Made by a program: the position numbers and the translations under genes
The notes under the pieces: model-generated
The model's database searches: none
What the model was told of the DNA's origin: nothing
Seen by the model: the letters and a program-made list of their open reading frames with translations, nothing else
NCBI GenBank assembly: GCA_036426205.1
Contig: CM071570.1
Coordinates: forward strand, 53,403,087 to 53,467,086
Origin: Ascaphus truei
Taxonomy: Eukaryota > Chordata > Amphibia > Anura > Ascaphidae
Direction: 5' to 3'
DNA length: 64,000 nt
In this document: one piece after another, positions 10,840-19,990 of the stretch
How the letters are laid out: every line of letters begins with the position of its first letter
Position numbering within the stretch: position 1 is the stretch's first letter

Positions 10840-12091
10840 AGGTTATCGATATCTCATTTGGACTTGTGGTTATGCGTAAGACTTTTCAACACATTTATAT
10901 CATCTTGCACTTTCTACCTCTTATTTACATAATTTGACCACCTATTGAGCAGTGCAGAGGGTCGCTGGGGGCTCAGACTTCTGCTTAGGCAGACTTAGGG
11001 TGCTGCTGCAGTCGATGTGGGGGGGGGGGAGAGGGGGGGAAGGGGAGAAAAAGGGGGGGGAGAGGGGGGGAAGCGGAAGGGGGGAGCAGGAGGTAGAGAG
11101 AGGGGGGGGAGAGGGAGATCACTTGGGCATGACCTTAAGCAGATAGACAGTGGTAAGAGTCCCTGAACTGAAAGAGGGTGATATCAACTGAGAGTGACCG
11201 AGGGGGCACCCAACGCATACAGCTAAGCTTGCTGTATAGGCTATACATAGTTCATTTGAGACAGACTTGGAGCAGGGTATGGGAGTGGGGGGGGGGCCGT
11301 AGAGCCGGGCCGAGGGGGATACATGGAGGGGGAGGGGGCTTAGCTTATCCAACCTGAGTTCAGGGGCTGGCAGCGGGGGACGCCAACTGTCCACGCAAAG
11401 TTGTCCGGGTTTGCGCCACTGCTAGAGTTCTGGAGCTGCTCTGACTCTGCCGTTGAGAACCGGGGGTGGGGGGGTGTAGGCCCTTGGTTAGGACAGTTCC
11501 GCGACTCTGGTCCTTTAAGGTCTCCCCACCCCCAGAGAACCGGGCTCATCGGTTCACGTGACGCGCTAGGCAACAGCCATCTGCTTTTGCTGGTCTGGCC
11601 CTGCAGATGGAGAGAGTGACCCACGGCGCCATCTCTCGTCAGGTACTCCTCGGGGACGGCTCGGTTGCGATGAGGGCTGGGCGTCGGCTGGATTGTGGTG
11701 CAGTCAGATGCGTGGGGGCAATAGGAAAGAGGTAAGAGAAGAGGAGGAGGGGGGGAAGTGGGGTAAGGGGAGAGGGGGGGGGGAACAAAGGAGGGGGGAA
11801 GGCAAGGAGAGGGGGGATGGTGGGGGGGAGGGGGAAGGCTAGGAGAAAAAAGGGGGGGGGAGTGTGCTCAAGGGGGGAGTCCGCTTACTAGATATGGTCG
11901 GGGAGGGGGGAAGGTGGATGAGGGTGGATGAGGAGGAGGGGAGGGGGGGGGAGCAGAGTAGAACCAGCTGGATCGTCTCTTTAATGGTTCAGGAATCGAT
12001 GCAGGAGAGTTAGTGTGGGTGAGTTGGACATCTGGCAGGGATGGGCGTAGAGGCTACCGGGCCTTTCGGGGCACAGTCGTGGGATGTGGGC
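10840..12091 (-). other. L1 inter-ORF region with G-rich tracts
   Basis: No recognisable coding. Two long stretches, about 11018-11143 and 11710-11960, are dominated by G on the plus strand (C on the element sense strand) and could form G-quadruplexes. The region sits where the N-terminal part of the endonuclease should be encoded, so the copy or its lineage has lost or replaced that part. Confidence 0.6.
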
Positions 12092-13092
12092 TCACTGGAT
12101 CCGTTGGTTAGCGAGTCTTTCTGAGGCTCGGGGGGTTTCGGTAGGCTCGGATCGTCGTGCTCGGGGGGGGTTCTTCTCCTGTGGGGGGGCGATGCCGATG
12201 GCTTTGAGGAAGTCGTTGGTGTCCTCTGGTCCGTGATGGGAAGAAATGTCCATTCCTCGGGACGATGAGTTTAAAAGGGAAACCCACTCGGTAGGAGACA
12301 CCTCGGTCACGAAGGAGAACCGTGAGAGGCTTCATCTCATTCGCTTCATGAACGTGGACCCGAGAGGTCGTGTGTATCTGGGACTGTGTGGTCGTCCATT
12401 TTAAGTCTTCCCGCTCTTCTTGCGGGCCGCCGAGAGCTTTTCTTTCGCTGTGTAGACGTGGAATCTCACGATTACGTCCTGGGGCGGTTAAGATCGGGGA
12501 TTTAGGACCGAGGGCTCTATGTGCCCTGTCTAGCTGGAGCTCATGGTCGGATAAGTCAGGAACGAGATTCAGAAAGAGTTTTTTTTAGGTAGGGCTGGAT
12601 GGATTCTGGTGGGACTGATTCAGGGATTCCTCTGAATCGTAGGTTCTGCCTACGGTCCCTATTTTCGTGGTCCTCGATTGTATTCTTGAGGGCAGCCAGC
12701 TCATGCCCCATTCTAGCCATGTCATCCTCCATGTTGGAGTGAGTGACCGATATGGGTGTAATTTGTGCTTCCACTGCCTCTGTTCTCGTGGTTATGGTGC
12801 TCAGGTCCGATCTGATGTCACGCAGGACCTTCTCCAGGTCCTCCATAAATCCCCTGCGCATTCTGAGGAGAAGAGCCTCAAAGAATTCTTTACTGAGTTC
12901 CTGATGGGCCGGAACAACTTGGCCGAGCAATGCGGCCTCCGCGGCATGCTCGTGCTCCTCGGCGCCATCTTGTGATTCTGAGGACGGCTCCATCGGGCGC
13001 TGCGTCAGCTGAAAGAACTTTGAAACGGGGTTCTGTGTCTTCTTTTGTTGTTTCCCCGCCATCCCTGGTGTCTTAGGGAGCGTGCTGGCCAC
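12092..13092 (-). pseudogene. L1/Tx1 ORF1 (RNA-binding protein), frameshifted
   Basis: ORF1 encodes the RNA chaperone that packages L1 RNA. The N-terminal 178 residues (12556-13092) show a low-complexity head, a coiled coil around residues 60-145 with heptads such as LRDIRSDLSTITTRTEAVEAQI, and then RRQNLRFRGIPES, the start of the RRM-like domain. A second methionine at residue 11 (MAGKQQKK) is a likely alternative start. A T/A homopolymer near 12582 breaks the frame; homology continues as LSDHELQLDRAHRALGPKSP. The C-terminal part ends around 12092-12335 with LLRDRGVSYRVGFPFKL. Confidence 0.85.
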
Positions 13093-13216
13093 TTTTGGGG
13101 GGTGTTTGCGCCATGTGGGGTGCTTTTCTGTTTAGCTTTGTGGGGAGGGTGTCGGGAGCTCGTTGCCTACCCTGCCATTCACGGTGACGTCACCGGAAGT
13201 CTCTGTATTGTACTTT

Positions 13217-13945
13217 TAATTCTTGACCTTTTACCTGAACATATGAACTTAGCAATACTGCACTGTATTGTATGTCTTTATTTATATAGCGCCATTAATG
13301 TACATAGCGCTTCACAGTAGTAATACATGTGGTAATCAAATAATTAACAGATAATATAAATAACAGGTCATGGGAATAAGTGCTTCAGACATAAAAGTAA
13401 AATTAAGGAAGAGGAGTCCCTGCCCCGAGGAGCTTACAGTCTATTACTACTACTGTAGACTGGTTATATCTTTATCTGGGACCCAGACCGGGAGAGTCCA
13501 AAAAAGGTACATTATCCTGGGAAGAGTCGTCGTCTATCCCATTCTTCCAAATTCATTTTTGAGAATTTGTTGGGGGTAATTATATTTATAAATTGTCTGT
13601 ACGGATTTTGTAAGATTTACAGCTAGGTATAGTATATAGCTTGTGTGCCATATAAAATTGAAGTTAATACCAAGAAGTTTAATCAAATCAGATTGATTAA
13701 TTTTGAAGCCTGATATACTGCCAAATTGCCCAAGTGCTAGAAAAAGGTTTGGGAGAGAAATGAGTGGTCTAGTAACTGTCATTAGTATGTCGTCAGCAAA
13801 TAATGCCACTTTATATTCTGTTTCCGACCTGTATAGCCGACACATTGGGGTTTAATCTCAAGGCGGCCGCTAAGGGTTCAATAGAGCGCAAATAAAAGTG
13901 GAGAGAGAGGGCAGCCCTGCCGTGTGCCATTTGCTATAAATATGG
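13217..13945 (-). mobile_element. Older L1/Tx1 ORF2 fragment, RT part
   Basis: The minus strand carries the older L1 into which the younger one inserted. From 13534 to 13845 it encodes YKVALFADDILMTV, GFKINQSD and IWHTSYILYLAVNLT, equivalent to the catalytic and following motifs of the RT. Around 13900-13930 the GCPLSP segment is recognisable. Near 13217-13250 it rejoins the segment at 6480-6892. A short dispersed repeat is inserted at about 13262-13443. Confidence 0.75.
13262..13443. repeat. Short dispersed repeat inside older L1
   Basis: The segment beginning TATTTATATAGCGCCATTAA and ending CCCGAGGAGCTTACAGTCT interrupts the older L1. Its last part (TGCCCCGAGGAGCTTACA) is closely matched at 55782-55800 and loosely at 38256-38275 and 63980-64000. 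I do not name the family; it is probably a SINE or the tail of one. Confidence 0.5.
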
Positions 13946-14243
13946 TGTCTGAGAGGAGCTTCAGATGCCTTCTTGACCAGAAAGAGTCTGGGATATACGC
14001 CTGTTCTCCTCTGTAAACATGGAACTTTTTGAAGTGAAATTTCTATGCTGCACCTACCAAATGAAAATTTCCCTGGGAGTAAATCGGCTTGATGGAGACG
14101 GAAGTGCAGTCCCGTAAGCTGGCAAAAGAGACCTCCCACACTCGGCGCACATGCGCAGGAACCGTTCCTGGCTCTGCGCGCCTGCACAGTAGGCGACGGC
14201 TGAGAGTGCTCGCGCCTGCAGTAGGTAGCAGCCGGACCTCGAC

Positions 14244-14516
14244 GTGAGCACTGCCGGAGTTCGGTGCATGCACAGCAGCAGCAACCGAAGCTCGGCGCAT
14301 ACACAGCAGCAGCCGCCAGAGCTCGGCCCGAGCACAGCAGCAGCCGGAGCTCGGCGAGTGCACAGCAGCAGCCAAAGCTCGGCGCAAGCACAGGAGCAGC
14401 CGCCAGAGCTCGGCGTGAGCACAGCAGCAGCCGGAGCTCAGCGCATGCACAGTAGCAGCCAAAGCTCGGATTGAGCACAGCAGCAACCGCCGATGCTCGG
14501 CGCGAGCACAGCAGCA
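14244..14516. repeat. GC-rich minisatellite, ~33-36-bp unit
   Basis: At least seven imperfect tandem copies of a unit resembling GAGCACAGCAGCAGCCGGAGC followed by TCGGCGC. All six frames are open for long distances because of the repeat, giving spurious cysteine/alanine or serine/glutamine-rich translations. A related unit (CTGCCGAGCTCCAGA) occurs twice near 41965-42095. Confidence 0.85.
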
Positions 14517-14939
14517 CTCAGCAGAAAAAACAGCTGACACTTGAGGCACGGACACACACACAAACCACTGGAGGCCAACACGTATGTGCATAGTGCGCCC
14601 ATGCACGTGAGCGGTGAGGCAACCGATGCGTGGCGGGACAAAACATTTCATCTTTGCCACGCGACGGCCGGGTCACATGAGCGGGCAAACCAGCTCCCTG
14701 TTGTCGCGGCTACCCTTCCCGTCGCCTCTGCATGCAGGACAGAATCTCTCCTGCTGCAGGCGAGCAGGGACACCGTGTGAACGTCCTCGTTCACTATGCA
14801 CGAAGCCTAAGGGCAAGCTCATACACTCTGCTCGCAAGCGCCATTGCACACAGTATAAGCTCAGCCCAAGTCAAACTTCTTTATGTTTTTCACAAATACA
14901 ATTTCTGTGAGAAAACAGTGAGAAAAGACATAGAAGATT
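14517..14939. other. Spacer between minisatellite and DIRS relic 2
   Basis: Mixed-composition DNA with a few CG-rich phrases. No coding or element boundary could be supported. Confidence 0.3.
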
Positions 14940-16278
14940 AACTTAAAATGCACGTGCTCTGCACACACATTTTTTTTTATTTGTTTTATCACTTTGTCTA
15001 GTAACAGTTGATTTAGGATATTGTCCAAGGCTTTTGTGTCTTGTGAGAAAGTTGGATTCGGGGATATGCAAAACTAGTTTCGTCGAGGTTCTTGTTCTAA
15101 TTTTCGTTGGTAACCTTATGTGACAATCCGCAGAACGGAGTTGTCTTTTGTGGATTGCGCCCCCATTCAATAGCGAATAGAGCTATTTTCCCCTGTCCGC
15201 ATAGTGCAGGGTTCACCTTATTTCATGCAAACTTGCCTCTCCCGAAGGATCCTTTTCCTCGGTGACCAGAAAAAAAGGCTCCCTTGTTCCCTTCTCCATG
15301 TTTGCTCTCGGTCAAAGGGCCTTCCTGGTCGGTAGGACTTTGCTTCTCTATAAAGCATGCTGTCTTGTTGCGGTGTAAAGAATCTTCGATTTCTTCTCTC
15401 CAGGGAAAGAAAAGCACTCTTTCCTCCTAATACATTTGCTATTATGGCGCCTAGTTTTCCTCCAAACAGAAATTTGCCTTCAAAAGGTTAAGAACTAAAG
15501 GTGTTTTTTGGAAGTAGAATCTGCTACCCAATGTCTTAGGTCGCGCTCATAGTCCTGGCTACAGCAATGGCGCGCCACATCAAAACAAACAAATGTAATC
15601 CGTCGCGTCCGCAACCAATATTGCTGAAATCAATGAAATTAGATTTTTACTGAGACGGCTGCACGCGACGGCAATAAGCCAAATCACATAACATCAAAAA
15701 GACGTCACCGCCCCTTGCAGACAGCGACGTCGCTACAACTGAATTACAACTTTTGCAACATTGACGGGCGATATTACCGGTCGCGTCGCAGTCAATGTAC
15801 CCTGCACCATAAGTGCAGCCTTCGCCCTTCTTGCTGCCATTGACAGGGCCATGCTTCTTGCGGACAGAGAAGCTTCAGCGATATACTCAGTTGCCAACTT
15901 CATTTCTGATAACGCAGACAGAATTGAGGCTCTCTTGACACTGCTTTCCAACACCTCTCCACATTGGCTAACCATATTCCTATGGCTCAGGAAAGTGAAA
16001 CGTTTCTGCTCGGTCGCCGGGCTACCGGAGCTTAAGGGGGAGAAATGCTGAGAACCCCCCTGATTGTACTGCACCAAACCCAGTGTTCGTGAATTGCACT
16101 TAACAAAATAACAAAAGCTACGCTCTAGGGCAGGAAAAGGGCTGTTCTGCAGGTACTGGGAGGGCCTTATATAGCGTGTCCCTGAAGAAGAGTTTCCTGC
16201 CCTAAGGGCTGAGGGATGAGCCAATACCAATTAATACCCACTGCCATGTGGGGAACAGGAAAAATATATATACATTTT
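14940..16278 (-). mobile_element. DIRS-type retrotransposon relic 2
   Basis: A second minus-strand DIRS relic. Its 5' end near 16278 shares terminal sequence with relic 1 (AACAGGAAAAATATATATAC, CACTGCCATG). Gag is readable in pieces from about 16230 to 15223. Near 14945-15050 there is ALDNILNQLLLDKVIKQ, which resembles the start of the DIRS reverse transcriptase region. The rest of the element is missing, so it is 3'-truncated. Confidence 0.6.
15223..16230 (-). pseudogene. DIRS gag, broken
   Basis: The upstream frame (15733-16230) contains ILSALSEMKLATEYIAEASL and SMALSMAARRAKAALMVQ, equivalent to the helical segment before the WLR motif of other DIRS gags. The downstream text reads GKFLFGGKLGAII, LGGKSAFLSLERRNRRFF and then the basic tail FSGHRGKGSFGRGKF. 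An inserted GC-rich stretch around 15555-15775 and several stops separate the pieces. The protein is the same LAP2alpha-like gag as at 478-702. Confidence 0.6.
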
Positions 16279-16392
16279 CCACAGACCACAAAAACATAAA
16301 CTGTTGTCCAAGGAATAAAACAATGCAGAACAATAGTTTAAATGAGTGCCAAGAATGTACTGTACACATTGCTTTACAACATTACAATAGAA

Positions 16393-16602
16393 CAGCATTT
16401 TTAACAGGGGTTCCTAGGAACCATTGAATTCTCTGGGCATCCCTAAAACGTTCCCTGCAATTTTCAGGTGATTTGAAAATTGGACCAAATACAGAAGATG
16501 CTGCATCTGATCTCAAGACACACTATGAGAGAGGGTTGGGATTCCACCGAATATATCTACAGGGTACCTTAACAAAAGAAAAGGTTGAAAATAAAACCAC
16601 TG
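16393..16602. mobile_element. hAT-type MITE, copy 2, 8-bp target duplication
   Basis: The exact duplication CAATAGAA at 16385-16392 and 16603-16610 flanks an element starting CAGCATTTTTAAC and ending AAAACCACTG. Internal phrases (TTCCTAGGAACC, ATCCCTAAAACGTTCCCTG, TGCATCTGATCTCAAGAC) match copy 1 at 3903-4181. It holds one copy of the internal unit that is amplified at 37590-38253. Confidence 0.85.
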
Positions 16603-16610
16603 CAATAGAA

Positions 16611-17040
16611 GGTAAATAAATTACAAACAATGGTAATAAGTGCACCACGTAAATGACAGCTCCGTAGACACCATGCTTCAGACGTTTAAAAAAATAAAAT
16701 AAAAAAGTCATAAAAGTCAGTTCTGTTTATTTGTTCGGGCCTCAGGTCTGATTGTAATTTAGCCACCTTCTGTAAGCAGATGAGCAGTCTTCTTCCTTCT
16801 ATACCACCAAACAAGTCACATTTGCCATGCTCTAGTTATAAACTACTGTGCATGTTTGTTTTACTGCTACATTGGACTGCACAACATACTTTGTTTTAAA
16901 GCGGCAATCCAAGTGGTCTTCTCTCAATTTTCTTTTCATAGAATTAAAGCAGGGGGCTCCAGAGCCGAACTCCATTACTTTCAGCTCCGGGAACCCCCTA
17001 CTTCCGGAGATACTTACCTCCATAGGGGTTGTCATTTGTC
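16611..17040. other. Spacer, nothing recognised
   Basis: Mixed AT-rich DNA. The part near 16950-17030 (CCCGGAGATACTTACCTCC-like) abuts the CR1 fragment but is not itself recognised. Confidence 0.3.
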
Positions 17041-17672
17041 AGAATTTAGTGTCATCAGCAAAGATGGAGACTTTGCTCTCGATGCCAACCTCAATGACCT
17101 CAAGGTCATTCATAAACAAGTTAAAAAGCAGTGGTCCCAGTATCGATCCCTGACGTACTCAAGTCACGACTTTAGCCCAACCTGAAAAAGTTCAATTTAT
17201 GACAACTCTCTATTGTCTATCCTTCAACCAGTTTTCAATCCAGGTGCATATATTTTTACTGAGTCCAATTTGCTTAATTTTCTACATCAATCTCGTGTGG
17301 AACCGTATCAAAAAGCATTTGCAAAATCTAAGTAGACCACATCAACTGCATTACCCTGGTATAAATTCCTAATTACCTCCTCAAAGAAACAAATAAGGTT
17401 AGTTTGGCATGATCTATCCTTCATAAATCTATGCTGACTATTACTAATAATTTTGTTTTCCATAAGCTATTCCTGAATATTATCCTGTATTAAACCTTCA
17501 AGTAGTTTCCCCACTATTGAAGTCAGGCTTTCAGGTCTGTAATTCCCCGGTTGTGATCTAGCACCCTTTTTACATATAGGCTTTTACATCTGCTTTATGC
17601 CAATCTTGTAGTATTGAGCCTGTGGAAATGGAGTCTTTGAATATTAAATGTAATGGTTTGGCTAATATAGAA
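17041..17672 (-). pseudogene. CR1 LINE reverse transcriptase fragment
   Basis: Decayed minus-strand CR1. The part at 17041-17115 is nearly identical to 26625-26700 of another CR1 (ATCAGCAAAGATGGAGACTT). The part at 17600-17672 is the complement of 31262-31350 in the plus-strand CR1. It covers the N-terminal half of the RT, ending before the FADD motif. Both ends are truncated and the frame is broken. Confidence 0.75.
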
Positions 17673-18046
17673 CCTGGAAATGTGACGCCATGGCGATACC
17701 TAGCCACGACAACACGACATAGCAAAATGAGATGCCGCTCTGGAGAAGGTAAGAGGCCCCGCAAAAATCCCAGCCAGCCATTTATCCTACATTTTCCAAG
17801 GATGGAAAAGACAAAAGGAACCAAGTGGATGTGGAAATGTTGAAAGAGTGTTGCAGGTTTTTTCAGTAAATCCTTTAGCTTCATTTGAGTGCGGTACATT
17901 TATATTTACATACACACATACACACACATCACTAACATTCAGGGACTATGTAACACCTAGTCATAAATTGCATCTACACATGGGGGAGGGATAAGCACAG
18001 ATAACATTCCAAGAGACACTGTTTTTAAGTAAACCCCTTTCTTGCT
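17673..18046. other. Spacer beside CR1 and PLE pieces
   Basis: Includes a CA-rich stretch near 17910-17935 and otherwise unrecognised DNA. Confidence 0.3.
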
Positions 18047-18125
18047 TTATTCATTGTAACATCGCCGGAAGAAGAGGATATCAGTGTATCTCGAAAGCTC
18101 GCACAAATAAAAGCATTTCGTTAGC
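18047..18125 (+). repeat. Penelope-type terminal fragment with degenerate hammerhead
   Basis: Reads CCGGAAGAAG (18066-18075), an imperfect hairpin with arms near GAGGATA and TATCTC, and then CGAAAGCTCG. This is the hammerhead layout with a mutated first core strand (CGGAAGA instead of CUGANGA). The trailing phrase CGAAAGCTCGCACAAATA recurs at 23779-23797 in a truncated copy. Confidence 0.5.
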
Positions 18126-18199
18126 CACAGAACGGTATTGTCAATTCATTTTTGAATATATATCTATCTTAGATATGTATGTTTCTGTAAAAGGGTTCA

Positions 18200-18452
18200 G
18201 CTCTTACAGGGTTGCTAGGCAAAAACAGCAAGGAGAGGAGGAGACAGTAGGATGACTAGGAGGAGGGAATGGAGAGCAATGGGGCAGGGGGCAGGGCAAA
18301 GAGAGGAAGGAGAGACAGCATGTTGAATAGGAGGAGGAAACAGAGAGACAGCAAGGAGGAAGAAGTGTAATGTGCACAGAGAGGAGCAGACAGTAAGGAA
18401 GGGAGTGCAAAGTGAGGAGAGGAGTGAGGCATGATGGAGACAGCAAGGCATT
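18200..18452 (+). repeat. Polypurine tract, ~250 bp
   Basis: The plus strand is almost wholly A and G with recurrent AGGAGGA, GAGAGACAGCA and GGGGCAGGG strings. Imperfect tandem structure is visible but no fixed period. Mirror-like polypurine runs of this size can form triplex H-DNA. Confidence 0.7.
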
Positions 18453-18546
18453 ACAGGGAGGGGTGAATACAAAAAGTAATGTTTAATCAATAACCTTTAA
18501 GATCTGCTAAATCGGTGTGTGTGTATATATATATATTTTTTTTTTT

Positions 18547-18626
18547 GCATAGTTAGTAACCACCTCCACACTGAGGAGACCCATTAAGGTCGAAAGTCTG
18601 TCTGTGGGTAGGTTTACTGGCTATGC
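18547..18626 (+). ncRNA. Hammerhead ribozyme candidate, canonical core
   Basis: All parts of a hammerhead are present in order. The core strand CTGAGGA is at 18571-18577. Stem II is GACC (18578-18581) with GGTC (18588-18591) around a 6-nt loop. The second core strand GAAA is at 18592-18595. A 5-nt stem III substitute (GTCTG) follows, then U-C at 18601-18602, the predicted cleavage site. Stem I pairs TCCACA (18565-18570) with TGTGGG (18603-18608), AGTAA (18555-18559) with TTACT (18614-18618), and GCATAG (18547-18552) with CTATGC (18621-18626), separated by symmetric internal loops. Near-absent stem III is known in small hammerheads of Penelope-like retroelements. Such ribozymes process element RNA and may work as dimers. 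Activity is inferred, not shown. Confidence 0.75.
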
Positions 18627-18978
18627 ATCTTAACCCTGGCTGTGCTCAAAGCTGTGACCATTCAGCAAGCTTAAGCCTATGGGAACCATGTTGAATGGTT
18701 TTGAAGCAAAAGGTGGCACTGTGTGCTCATTTGCATGTCATTTCCCAGAATCCCTTGCTGCAGTGGAAGTGTTGATTGCTGGGTGATAATGTTGAAAGGT
18801 GGGGTTGCAGACCTGTCTAAGACATGCAAATGTGCATACAGTAATATTTCCATTTGCTATATGCTTTGCTGTGGTTTTTTTTTTACTTTTTACCCACCAT
18901 AACTTAACTAAGCACGCACACACGCACGAAAAAGGCCTCTCTGTAGAGGCACGTGTGGTGCATGGTAAATTGTTAGTC

Positions 18979-19049
18979 TTATCACATAAAAGTGGTTTGT
19001 AGGGCATATGTGTGCATTTTGGACCCAGTAAACCACTTTTATGTGATAA
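18979..19049. repeat. 20-bp perfect inverted repeat (hairpin)
   Basis: TTATCACATAAAAGTGGTTT at 18979-18998 is exactly complementary to 19030-19049, with a 31-nt loop. No flanking terminal repeats or tail identify it as a known element. Confidence 0.8.
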
Positions 19050-19529
19050 TCCCTCCTGCTGTTCTGGTATACTGGATCTCTGGGGATCCTCACAGGTATC
19101 TTTATATGTTTTCAGGGATGCTTGGCAGAATAATGTGAGAAATCTCTTTATTTTCCATTGGATGTGTATAAAGCGAATGGGATTATTTTATTTTTAGGGG
19201 GAACCTTTATCCGACAAGTTTTGAGGCACTCGCCTTCCTGAATAGGAAGAGTTGACAAATATGCCAAACATCACTTTCCTAATAAAACTACCTACAGTAC
19301 ATTATCTCAATGCTTTACACACATTATTACTGTAGGTAAATGCAAACAGGATCTTTCACACCTTCCCTTAAAAGGTTTTTCTTGCGATTGTTTTTCAGAC
19401 GTCCTTAATCTAAATAGAAAATAACACGACAAAGGCGGCTCGGATCCCTGATAACTTCCCACCTTGTAGGGAGCGAGGAAGGAAACAATATACATTGTAA
19501 TGGAAAAGCAGGAACATCCCATTATTCCT
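19050..19529. other. Spacer, apparently single copy
   Basis: No repeats shared with the rest of the window and no coding seen. Confidence 0.3.
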
Positions 19530-19990
19530 CCGGCCTGTGGGAGTCACTGATCGCCATGGGTAACATTACTGCCGTATCCTTCCGCCCGCTGACTTTACAT
19601 TGCGCAAGGATAAGAACAAAAGAAACACGCACCTTTCACTCAACTACCCTGCTGCTGGGTCGCTCCGCGGTTACCGCAATGCACGGGGCTCTCTGTGGAG
19701 CGATACCAATATACAACTGCCACAAACAGCCGTTAATTTTTGAATTCGGACGTTCTAGTCGGCTGTGAGCGCCGCAGCTTCCTTCTATTTCTTTTTTAAT
19801 TCGTTTCCTAGGCAACAACCCGCCCAGCACTGGAGGGGGGGACAAGGCTGAGCCCAGGGCCAATCAGACGGCTGGATTGTTGTCATGGCGGCGGGCAACC
19901 AATAGGGTGCAGAGATTCCTCTCCTGCCTTCTGCGTCTTGCAAGGAAGTGGGGGTGTGCTTTAGTGTTTCCTTTTCCCGGTCACTGCAGA
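19530..19990. promoter_or_regulatory. Candidate host promoter / CpG-enriched patch with X-box
   Basis: This is the only GC- and CG-enriched stretch in the window without transposon signatures. It holds a perfect RFX X-box, GTTTCCTAGGCAAC (19803-19816). A weaker X-box-like site reads CGCCATGGGTAAC (19552-19564). Two CCAAT boxes sit at 19860-19864 and 19899-19903, 39 bp apart, with a YY1-like ATGGCGGC (19885-19892) between them. X-boxes of this form recruit RFX factors, which drive many ciliary genes, and NF-Y binds CCAAT. I see no recognisable exon either side, so the gene and its direction are unknown. It could also be an isolated enhancer. Confidence 0.45.
19803..19816. promoter_or_regulatory. 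RFX X-box
   Basis: GTTTCCTAGGCAAC is a full two-half-site imperfect palindrome, GTTTCC and GGCAAC separated by TA. It matches the RFX consensus GTNNCC-(N)2-GGNAAC with no mismatch. Confidence 0.65.

Larger units (their letters stand above)
6906..13203 (-). mobile_element. Nearly full-length L1/Tx1-like LINE, inactive
   Basis: A 6.3-kb minus-strand non-LTR retrotransposon with ORF1 near 12092-13092, endonuclease remnant near 10426-10839, reverse transcriptase at 8604-9788, C-terminal region at 7178-8530 and a 3' tail ending in a T run at about 6903-6910. The direct repeat TGTATTGTACTTT at 6893-6905 and 13204-13216 is the target duplication, so both ends of the copy are present. Several frameshifts, mostly at homopolymers, and a missing endonuclease N-terminus make it inactive. 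It sits inside an older element of the same clade and orientation. Confidence 0.9.

Noticed and set aside
10952..12335. Gly/Glu-rich and Pro-rich proteins
   Set aside because: G-rich L1 inter-ORF sequence and ORF1 shadow frames.
13870..14660. Long overlapping open frames rich in Cys/Ala on the minus strand and Ser/Gln on the plus strand
   Set aside because: They come from a GC-rich minisatellite with a stop-free unit, not from selection on protein.
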